Origin: Hortaea werneckii
Taxonomy: Eukaryota; Ascomycota; Dothideomycetes; Mycosphaerellales; Teratosphaeriaceae
DNA: 64,000 bases
Assembly (NCBI GenBank): GCA_037044905.1
Contig: JBAOKB010000077.1
Span: forward strand, 867,129-931,128
Reading direction: 5' to 3'
Below are positions 56,075-64,000 of the stretch, piece by piece. A model generated the notes under the pieces. That model ran no database searches and was not told the origin of the DNA. It saw nothing but the letters and a program-made list of their open reading frames with translations. The position numbers and the translations under genes are program-made. Positions within the stretch are counted from its first letter, which is position 1, and every line of letters starts with the position of its first letter.

Positions 56075-56920
56075 TCAATGCTGATCGGACATTTCAAGAG
56101 GTCTCCCACGGTTGGTTTGATCGATTAACGCATTATGCAGACCATGCTTTTCGGCCTGCATCATGGTAGCTATATCTGTATCAGACAAGGTGCTTGTCGC
56201 TGTTGGTGTCGAGTTTTCGAAGTCTATAAAGACTACCTCGTTCCCAGGCGTGATCAGAATGTTGAATTTGTTGATATCTCCGTGATGAATTCCTTTCGCA
56301 TGGAGTTTTTCGAGGGCGTTCATACATAAGTCATAGTCTGCGTCGAGAGGGTGTCTACCATTTATAGCTTGGCAAAGGAATCCAATCACACGATCCGGTG
56401 TCTCTTCGTAGACGTAACCGAGAAGCTCCGGACCAAATGTCAGGTTTTCACCGAGTAGATAGTGGTACATCATTACCTCATGGCGCAAATACCTCAACTG
56501 ATAGGAGAATGGGGCAATCTTCATGAAAACATCCTTCTCGTCAATGCGCGCCCGGGAGGTCCGATGCTTCGGCCAATCGAGAACTTCTACGTCGAAGATG
56601 TTGACACGGGGCATCCGAGTGAGCAAAGTCTCGTTTGAGAGTGCGTGTGGCACTTTCTGATCTTTTTCTGTGCAGATTCCGGCCTCTGTCTGAAGTACTT
56701 TCATAGTGTGCCAGTCCAGATCATTCCAGCCGCTGAGCTTTCTAAGATTTCTCAATATCAAGGAAGATTCTGTCCGCTCGTGTCCTGGAATGATGCTCGC
56801 GTCACAGACGGTGACATATAATACCCTTGCGACAGTGCCAGTATGGCGGGCAATTCGGTAGAGGCAGTCAACATCTGAAGCTTCGACGTCCAGTACGTCT
56901 TCCTCGAAGGGAGCGTCCAT
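56075..56920 (-). CDS. Kinase-like / phosphotransferase-fold protein, 281 aa
   Basis: Single exon. The C-terminal half has the catalytic loop KGIHHGDINKFNILIT and the metal-binding FIDFENS, the Brenner-type motif pair of aminoglycoside-phosphotransferase and fungal kinase-like proteins. RARIDEKDVFMKIAPFSYQL holds the likely ATP-binding Lys and RHEVMMYHYL the paired Glu. The N-terminal 100 residues are an unrecognised acidic domain. Fungal homologues are, from memory, often mislabelled alpha-galactosidase A. Substrate unknown. Confidence 0.75.
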   Translation of the reverse strand: MDAPFEEDVLDVEASDVDCLYRIARHTGTVARVLYVTVCDASIIPGHERTESSLILRNLRKLSGWNDLDWHTMKVLQTEAGICTEKDQKVPHALSNETLLTRMPRVNIFDVEVLDWPKHRTSRARIDEKDVFMKIAPFSYQLRYLRHEVMMYHYLLGENLTFGPELLGYVYEETPDRVIGFLCQAINGRHPLDADYDLCMNALEKLHAKGIHHGDINKFNILITPGNEVVFIDFENSTPTATSTLSDTDIATMMQAEKHGLHNALIDQTNRGRPLEMSDQH

Positions 56921-57204
56921 CTTCCGTTAGGCACCAAAGGTCAGATGAGGATTGAGTCTAGGCAGGGCTCGCACTCCAAGAGGACTCCATTTGGCTAGGG
57001 ATTCAGGAATGAAAACCAAGCCTTGTCCTGGTTGTGTCTACGGGGCATGCAAGGTGTTTTGTCGAGACAGCTCGGCTTACCCTCGGCAATGGTTTAGCCT
57101 CCTTTAGCTCTACAAGGATCTCTTCGTACTCCATTAAGGTAGCTAAAAATCCGCGAATATTGTTATTATTTCTGATCCATCTTACTGAATCGGTCAGCCC
57201 AAAA

Positions 57205-58101
57205 ATGACGCAACGAGGAAAAATGGGTGGTGTCAAAGAGGTGCCTCTGCGACCAGTGACGCCACTTGCGCCAGACTCACTTTCAGTGCCACCGCAAAAA
57301 GTTTTTACCGACCTACGCTCTATTGGTCGGGGAGCAGCAGCAGATATCAACTCACGCATCAGGACTTTGGCTGAACTCCAGCGCTATCCTGGGGCCACGC
57401 AATACCGGGGTGGTGAATGGTATGAGATTCTGCTCCAGGAGATCGAGCAGGACGCTACGACATGTTTTCATGACGACGAGCATCCAAGCGACGACCATAC
57501 CTGGGGCTTTCCTGTTTTCATCACATCGTACAATGAAGCAGCGCATGAGAAGTTACCTCAAGCCCTCGAAAATTGGATTCGAGCTCAAGAGTTGTGGCTC
57601 GAACTGCACGTCTTACACCCCCCATTCCGCGATGAGGCGATCGAGCGCTTCAAGTTGGATATAGTTTCTGACGACTCACTCGAGGGCGCTTCCGATGACC
57701 GCATACGAGCAGAGTTTAGAGCGTGGATGGCAGGCTTGGGTTTTACTTCTAAAGGAGATCAGTCACCTCCGTTATTGGGCGTTTCGATGTCGCCAAACCC
57801 TAAAGAGAACATTTGTCTGGTTTTGAATGAGGCGAGCATTGCTATGCTTGCTGGTCTCACTTTCACTGGCGATGCGCAGAGCGACGCAACTCGATTCAAG
57901 GGCATAAAAGTGCGCGTTGTGGACTGCACTTGGCAGCGGCCTGCAGAGTTGAAGGCGAATGAGACTTGGCGTGGCATCGGGGATGTGTCCATTGTTGGTC
58001 TCGCGGTAATGTTTGAGATGATTATATCGCCTGTCAGAGGCCACCTAATGACGGGCATGATGCACCATCTGCATCCGTTGGCTGGAATGCCCGACTACTA
58101 A
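57205..58101 (+). CDS. Orphan family protein, 298 aa (apparent paralogue of the 54030 pseudogene)
   Basis: The ATG at 57205 (MTQRGKMGGVKEVPLRPVTP) is preferred; the open frame upstream to 57034 looks like a non-coding leader. Blocks: DDHTWGFPVFITSYNEAAHE, then FKLDIVSDDSLEGASDDRIR followed by AEFRAWM, and later ICLVLNEASIAMLAGLTFTG, VRVVDCTW and ETWRGIGDV. The D.SLEGASDDRIRAEFRAW block lines up with LDGATRYRIRRRFRKW of the decayed gene 3 kb to the left. No catalytic motif, signal peptide or membrane segment. Function unknown; such families are expanded and variable between isolates (from memory). Confidence 0.6.
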   Translation: MTQRGKMGGVKEVPLRPVTPLAPDSLSVPPQKVFTDLRSIGRGAAADINSRIRTLAELQRYPGATQYRGGEWYEILLQEIEQDATTCFHDDEHPSDDHTWGFPVFITSYNEAAHEKLPQALENWIRAQELWLELHVLHPPFRDEAIERFKLDIVSDDSLEGASDDRIRAEFRAWMAGLGFTSKGDQSPPLLGVSMSPNPKENICLVLNEASIAMLAGLTFTGDAQSDATRFKGIKVRVVDCTWQRPAELKANETWRGIGDVSIVGLAVMFEMIISPVRGHLMTGMMHHLHPLAGMPDY

Positions 58102-58946
58102 AGACGTGAGATCTGGATACATGAGGGCGGGGTTGGTGGGAAACTTGTGTGAGTGAAGTAGAAAGTGGTGACCAGCACAGTAATCTAGCCCAATTACTTC
58201 GACTCCAAGTCTAGCCAAGGCCTGCAAGATCTACTTTTGTCCTGTCAAATTGCGCTTCGAGTGTCGCCAAACCGGCCAAGACATGTGTCTTAGTTGGGGT
58301 TTACTCTTTCTCTTGACCTCCCCAAGAAAGTCTCGATTCTTCCGCACTCATTTCAGCCTACCCTCAATCCTACCCTCAATCCTTCAAAGAATCCGGGGCG
58401 GATTCCATGATAATGCGTGGGGGGCACGGGCCACCGAATTCGCCGGAGGGGGCAGATTCCATGAAAAACCGGGGGCAGAAGGAATGAAAAGTACCGGTCG
58501 GAATCGTTTCAAACTCGGTGAGTTTCCAATCCGTAGGCACTTTACTCGTGAGTTTTCAACATCGGAGCGGGAGACCCGCGTGGTGAATTGTTATCGCGGT
58601 TCGAAAATCCCGACATTCTGTGTGAAGTTCCGCTCGCAAAGGCTTAGGGTTAGGGTCGGCGGGCGTAACGGCGGTTCGGCTGGAATTGAGGGACCGCCGG
58701 AAGCGCAGGCTGGACGCTCGCGAAGAGGTAGGGTAGATAGAAATACACCAACAAAGGTGCAGAAAAGCACCCAGCAAGACCACCGACTCTTGTAGCATGT
58801 AGCTAACGTTCAACCCCATCATGTGTAACCGCGCCATCGCGACAGGGATCGCGAAAATTCTGTGACAGGGGTCGGTGCAGCTAAGCCCAGGCGAGGCCGC
58901 CGACCGAAACATCAGGACAGACACGTTGCTCGACAGCTAATACACC
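58102..58946. other. Subtelomere-type spacer before the helicase gene
   Basis: 845 bp without a supported gene. A pair of similar GCxGATTCCATGA words occurs at about 58402 and 58453, with GGGGG-rich surroundings. It includes the (TTAGGG)2 motif at 58644-58655. Confidence 0.5.
58644..58655 (+). repeat. (TTAGGG)2 interstitial telomere-type repeat
   Basis: Two perfect copies of TTAGGG, about 290 bp upstream of the helicase frame. A further GGGTTAGGGTTAGAG occurs inside the coding frame at about 63186-63200. Confidence 0.8.
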
Positions 58947-59411
58947 ATGGACGCTTTTGAGAGTCTGTTCGTACACTTCCAGAATTTTCAAATCATCGTT
59001 TGTAGAGATTGCAAGTTTGCAGTGGTTCCAGACCAAATCAAGGCGCATCTTAGCCAAAGTCACCAGACGCTAACAGTGAGCACTAGGAAAGGAATAATCG
59101 AACAAGTGGAAAAACTCGACCACGTCGCTTATAGGTCAGAAGACGTCGTGTACCCCGCCGCCGAATAGGAAGCGATCCAGGAGCTCGGCCCGGTCATCGA
59201 GCAATGCTTACAGTGCAAAGCGTGCGGGTTGCTAAGGGAGAGTAAAAAGGGGATCGAGGCGCACTGTAGAAAGGAACACGGCTGGAACAGCGCCAAAAGC
59301 AGAGGAGGTCGAGGGAGTTTAAGGAGTCGACCCGCCGCAAACCAGCCGTTCACGGAAGGTCACTACTATTAGAGATTCTTCAAGTATGCGCAGTGGACTA
59401 AGCTCTTTAAA
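58947..59411 (+). other. N-terminal zinc-finger region (OrsD-like) of the helicase frame
   Basis: Starts MDAFESLFVHFQNFQIIVCR. Finger 1: CRDCKFAVVPDQIKAHLSQS with two His. After TAG 59166, finger 2: CLQCKACGLLRESKKGIEAH, ending CRKEHGW. After TAG 59370 comes RFFKYAQWTKLFKVLPP. The pattern is that of the OrsD/DUF3505 domain common in fungal accessory genes. Confidence 0.75.
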
Positions 59412-61427
59412 GTGCTACCGCCAGCGCCACGGATGCTAGGAGGCGGTCATGGCTGCGAGCCCGAGGACAGGGCGCAGAAGTTGACAGATGAGGTAGCCGA
59501 TGGACTCAAGAGGAAGCTGCGGGAGGCGCACCATCATAGGAAGGTGAACGTTAGCAATGTCAGGTCTGAAATGGATCCATGGCTAGAACACACCAGCTGG
59601 GCTCACCATCTGGCTGGGTTTGAGAAAGAAGAGCTACGGGCTAGTCTAAGTGCGGCGCCAAAGCTTGAGGCGGACGAGCGGGGGATAGAGAGCGTGGATG
59701 AAGAAGAGGAGGCGATCGAGAGAGCTTGCAGAGCGACCGGCAGGGTGATCAAGAAGGCCATGGACGTTAGCAGTCCGCGGACGATCCCAAGGTCCGCTCT
59801 TCACTACGTGAACAGGAAGGAAACCGGGGCCGCGAACAACGAGACTCCATTCTACAGCAAACACGAGGCCAGTACGAAGAAGAAATACTCCAGGGTCTGG
59901 GTATCAATGCTAAGATATCTTTGGAGGAGTCAGACATGGGAGAACAAGCCAGACTACACGTTGACGGATGGGCAAGCGAGGAGGCTAGGAGCAATGCAAA
60001 GTCTCGCCAGACGAGAGACCGCCGCTCTAGACAAGGGAGCCAGAAAGGTCTGCGAAGACGAGTTACAATGGTCCATCGTTCTTTTCTGGGCCAGCATGCT
60101 CGACCAGGAGCTGCTAGACGACGAGTTCCAAAGCGGCTTTCTGTCCGCATTGGCAGTTCTCGGCTTGGACACCGAAGACGCAGGATGGGTAAGCGTGTTC
60201 AACTTCACGCCGAAGCTGGCGGCCATCGTCACGGTCTGTAAGGCTCTAGTAGTGTTCATGGCTTACAAGCAGAGGCAAGACGACATCGACCGGCTAATCG
60301 GAGCCGGGATAGGTGAGAGTGAGGCGAGAAAAGAAGCGGTCAGCATTGTAGAAGGGGTGCACGATATGGTGCCTAGGCTGTTGTGTCTTTAGGAATACGG
60401 GGGACTAGCGAGCCCGATGGACAGGGTCTTGCACATGAAGACTTTTGGAATGAGGATTAGGTTCACGGAGAAAGCCGGGGCACGGGTCACTTGGATGAAC
60501 AGATGCCAACAGGTCGCCATCGACAAGATCAGCTTTAGCATGGGAGATCTCAGAGATGCACTACACTCGCTGTGGGAAAGGTGTCTAGGGAGGCTCACGA
60601 AGCGGTTAATGTTCTTACAGCAAGAGGAGGAACTGCCGATCTTGCATCTGGACAGACTGTTCGACAACCCAAGCGATCTCACCGAGGGTTGGAGCTTCTT
60701 GGACGATGAGAGAAACGATGAAGTCTTGGGCAGAGTCAGGAGGCCGGACGGGAAAGACGTGGAGAGCAGGAAGTGGTTGTGGAGCCGGGCCATGAGAGAG
60801 GACCGAATAACCAAGTACTTTCTACAAAATATCGACATAAGTGAAGTGAGGGACAGGAGTGAGCTAAAGTGGAACACGACCAAGGTGGAGCAGTACTTCC
60901 GGGAGGTGACTCTGTTCAAGGAGGAGCTGATAGTGTTGTGTCACATGGCAGGGGGAGCTCCAGCCAGAGGGACGGAAGTTGTCAGCATTAGGACCGAGAA
61001 CGGAGAGAGTGCGCGAGCGCAGAGGGGTGTTTTTGTTGACAATGGCATGGTCGAGCTGGTGACGGGCTACCACAAAGGCTACAGCAAGAGCGGCGAAGCG
61101 AAGATAATCCACAGGTATCTGCCGCAAGAGGTAGGAAAGCTGTTGGTGTACCATTTGTGGCTAGTGGAACCGTTCGTGCACATGCTCAGGTGGGAAGTCA
61201 GGGGCGAGTTCGACTTCAGCAAATATCTGTAGGAGCCGGAGCCGGAAAAGAAATGGGAAGGCGAGGTCGACGGAGTCAGGGAGGAGGAGGAGAGTGGGAG
61301 CGAAGAAGGAGGAAGGGAAAGCGACGGGGAAGAGGGCAGTTCAGGAAGCGAGAGCGAATCGAGCACAAGCCCGAGCAGTGAAAGCGAGGCGGATGGAGGT
61401 GATGACGAAGGAACGGCAGGAGATCGG
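59412..61427 (+). other. Middle region of the helicase frame, unnamed conserved domain plus acidic linker
   Basis: KKYSRVWVSMLRYLWRSQTW, MDRVLHMKTFGMRIRFTEKA and APARGTEVVSIRTEN, then KIIHRYLPQEVGKLLVYHLW. These blocks precede RecQ in TLH-like proteins (from memory); no catalytic motif recognised. TAGs at 60390 and 61230. From 61233 an acidic/Ser-rich linker stays open into the helicase. Confidence 0.6.
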
Positions 61428-63764
61428 ATGGTCAGTGGGAGGGAGGCGCGAAGCAGGCCGAGGAATGGAGGAAAAGCGAAAGAGGGCAAGCTGCAGGCAC
61501 TTAGCATAGACGGCTTCTGGAACACAGAGAGGCTGAAGAGGGTGATGAAGAGGGAGCTATCAAAATGCCAGGCCGGATTCTTTGTAACGCCGTCGACATG
61601 GAGGCAGCTATACCTAGCCATCCAAAGGGTACACTGCCCAGAGGAAGAAGTGACAAAACAGCTCGATCGGTTGTACGAAGGAGTAACAACAGAAGATAGG
61701 CAGATGCAATCCGGACACAGTAAAAGGATGGAAGAGTTGATCTACGGGATCTTGACGACAGAGAACCCGTTTAGCACGCAGTCCGAGCAGGCATCGTTCA
61801 GAAAGGTGAGCGTGTTATGGCACCACTTCATTAGGTGGCCGTCCACTGCGACAGGTAATGGAAAGCCGACGATCGATCTGGAGAAATACAGGAAGATGGT
61901 AGAAGAAGAGAGGTGGGCGAAGTTGAGGAGGGCAGACTTGAACGTGAGTCTAAGGGAAATGCTAGGGCCGAACGCTTCATTTAGAGGCTCACAACTGGAA
62001 GGGCTAAAGGCAATCGTATCGGGCGAGCCGAAGGTAGTAATGGTCATAAGGACCGGAGGAGGCAAGAGTCTAATGTTCATGCTACCGGCATTCTGCTTAG
62101 TCGGAGGGGTGACGGTGGTAGTGGTGCCGTTGATATCGCTAAGGAGCGATCTAGAGAGGAGATGCAAGGAGATCGGACTCAACGCCGGGAGATGGCCCGA
62201 CCAGAGCGCCAGGCACGCGAGGATCGTGCTAGTAACACCCGAGAGCGCAGTAACGAAGGCGTTTAACAGGTTCATTAACGACAAGCTAGCTACCGGAGAG
62301 CTAGACAGGATAGTAGTCGACGAGAGCCACATCGTTCTAGACTCGACAGAGACATGGAGGCCGAAAGTGCTCGAGCTAGCGGAGTTCGCTAGGAAGGGAT
62401 GCCAGATGGTGTATCTCACGGCAACGTTGCCACCGAAGGAAGAGTCGAGCTGGCTCGAAGCGATGGGCTTGGAGAAGAGGACGGTACGGATGATAAGAGA
62501 CTCGACGACGAGGAGGAACATCGCTTACTAGGTGGTCGAGTACGACCGGCGAGAAGAAGAGGAGAGGGTAGCGGAGTTGGTAAGAAAGAAACTGGAAGAA
62601 CACGAGGAGGGACAGATCATAGTGTACTGCCGGAGGGTAGAGCAGTGCAAGAAGATTGGAGAAGTGCTAAGGTGTCCAGTGTACTATAGGAGGGTCGGAG
62701 ACGAAGAAATGAAAAGGAAGATTCTGGAACAGCTAGTCAAGGGGACGCACAGAGTGTTCGCGGCGACGACAGCGATGGGAATGGGGGTGGATGCACCACA
62801 CATTAGGGTGGTGGTACACGTGGGAGTGAAGGAATTGGTGAGGGATTACGCACAGGAAAGTGGAAGGGCAGGAAGAGATGGAGAGGCAAGCGAGGCGATC
62901 TTAATGAGAGGCTACAACACAGTAGGGGGTCGGAAAATCTTGGAGAAGGGATTCGTGATGGAAAGGGGGATGCACGAATATCTGGAAGGGGAGAAGTGTA
63001 GGAGGGTTGTGTTAGACAGGGAGATGGATGGGAGGGCGGACAGGATCGGATGCGAGAACGGAGAGAAAGTGTGTGATGTATGTAGAGGGTTAACAAGAAC
63101 GGGAAGGAGGGCGAGGGTTGTAGTGAGGACAGGGGGGTTCGTTCCATCACAGCAGCATAGAAGGAGGGAGCAAGAGGAAGCAGACGGGTTAGGGTTAGAG
63201 CCGATGGAACAAGGTAGCGAGGATGGAACACCGAGAGGCTCAGAGTTAGGTACGGACAACGTTGACGACGAGGGAGAATCAGGGTCAGGGTTGGCCGAAG
63301 CTAGGGATGAGTGTAAAGAGGCAGCAAAGGAAGGAAGAGGGCTAAAGAGGGCAAGAAGTATAGGAGAGAGAGAGGAGAGGGAGCGAAGCATAAACGAGGC
63401 GAGGACAGGAATGAGTAGAGAGGGAGAAAGAGTGCAAGCGCAGAAGAGGTCGAGGTTAGCGGAGAGGGCTAGCAGAGAGCTAGACAGAGACGAGATGGTG
63501 AAGAGGCTAGAGGATTGGACGAAGGTAGGGTGTTCGGTGTGCTGGGCGCAAGGGCAGATACAACGGGCGAAAAGGGCTCGAGGGTGGGAAGAATGCAGAG
63601 GGCACGGGAAGGAGGCAGGGGAGAGGATGGCGGAAGTGAAGAAGAGGATGAAGCGGCTACAGATGGCTCGATTCAGCGGGTGCAATCTCTGCTGGGTGCC
63701 GCAGAGCATATGTCAAAGATGGGAAGAGAAGACGGCGGCGTGCGGGAGTAAAACGGCAGGATAT
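61428..63764 (+). other. RecQ helicase lobes of the frame
   Basis: Walker A IRTGGGKSLMFMLPAF, motif Ia VVVPLISLRSDL, motif II VVDESH (DEAH-like), motif III YLTATLPP, then RRNIAY, TAG 62529, VVEYDRR. Lobe 2: IIVYCRRVEQCKKIGEVL, AATTAMGMGVDAPHIRVVVH, and motif VI QESGRAGRDGEA. A downstream Cys pair (CDVCR) and a later CSVCWA...CNLCW could bind zinc. All canonical SF2/RecQ motifs are intact, notable for a frame with six stops. Confidence 0.85.
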
Positions 63765-64000
63765 TAGCGAAGCGGAGTTGCGGGGGCAGGATGCCAATAC
63801 AAGGGAGTGATAGAGGACATAGGAGGGGCGGTAATCAGCCAAAGGATGTGGGGGAGGGAAGAGAGGGAGGGAAAGGAGTGGGAGTGGGGGTGGGTAGAGG
63901 GGGAGATGGAGAGGAGTTTGGGATTTTGGGAGGGGGGAGGGTTGGAAGAGGACGAGGTGCTGTTCAGGGAACAAACCAAGTTACGTTTAACCTTAGCAAT

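Larger units (their letters stand above)
58947..64000 (+). pseudogene. Telomere-linked RecQ-type helicase frame with six in-frame TAG codons, 3' end off window
   Basis: One reading frame stays open for about 5.05 kb (roughly 1,685 codons) apart from six TAGs at 59166, 59370, 60390, 61230, 62529 and 63765. No TAA, TGA or frameshift is seen. Order: two C2H2-like fingers of the OrsD type, a conserved middle region, an acidic linker, RecQ helicase lobes 1 and 2, and a Cys-rich C-terminal part. The same protein order is found in fungal subtelomeric helicase genes (TLH-like). TAGs fall where homologues usually have Gln or Trp (before RFFKYAQW, before EYGG..SPMDR, after DFSKYL, inside RRNIAY-VVEYDR), so CAG-to-TAG and TGG-to-TAG changes explain them. 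Whether the gene is dead (RIP) or read through is undecided. Confidence 0.75.

Noticed and set aside
58250..58795. Plus-strand frame of 181 codons upstream of the helicase gene
   Set aside because: Low-complexity Gly/Arg composition, contains the TTAGGG pair, and no domain or conserved block is visible.
62912..63709. Long minus-strand frame (265 codons) rich in Ser/Leu/Pro opposite the helicase C-terminal part
   Set aside because: The opposite strand carries clear helicase sequence with purine-rich codons (AGG, GAG, GAA); their complements automatically give long Ser/Leu/Pro frames.
1..64000. CRISPR array, IS element, prophage or bacterial operon
   Set aside because: Spliceosomal introns, a eukaryotic intron-containing tRNA and fungal orthologues show this is eukaryotic nuclear DNA; no spaced direct repeats of CRISPR type were seen.

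Overview
The window is nuclear DNA of a filamentous ascomycete. Genes are dense on both strands, with short introns of about 50-90 nt (GT-AG, CTAAC/CTGAC-type branch points, one GC-AG case), and the core genes are ordinary Pezizomycotina orthologues. The style of the orphan families suggests Dothideomycetes, possibly Mycosphaerellales; that is inference only.

Left and centre (about 1-35 kb) is mostly conserved housekeeping sequence. In order it holds a small conserved protein, MLH3 (-), a Ser/Gly-rich protein, an AhpD-like five-exon gene, an intron-containing tRNA-Phe(GAA), a Cdc10-type septin (-), mitochondrial ribosomal protein bL32m, and the WD40 protein Ski8. Two orphan genes (-) follow, then a six-exon gene (-) fusing a DUF2235 hydrolase to a P-loop GTPase. 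After these come KEX1 (-), RAD52, an Lto1-like protein (-), cytosolic methionyl-tRNA synthetase, a small secreted Kre9-like protein, an HSL-type alpha/beta hydrolase (-) and a seven-helix SAT4/rhodopsin-like membrane protein (-).

The 35-46 kb stretch holds two coiled-coil proteins (-) and a conserved HhH-like protein, with long gaps. From 46 kb rightwards the content becomes accessory: an MmgE/PrpD protein and an IlvD/EDD dehydratase (each broken by one apparent missing base), a 233-bp MITE-like inverted-repeat element, two kinase-like proteins, a GST-like protein, and two members of an orphan family, one decayed and one intact.

The last 5 kb is one continuous reading frame of a telomere-linked-helicase type protein: OrsD-like zinc fingers, a middle domain, then RecQ helicase. 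It is interrupted by exactly six stop codons, all TAG, with no frameshift, and it runs off the window. With a (TTAGGG)2 motif just upstream, this suggests a subtelomeric setting. Whether the TAGs are C-to-T (RIP) damage or are read through is the most interesting open question here.
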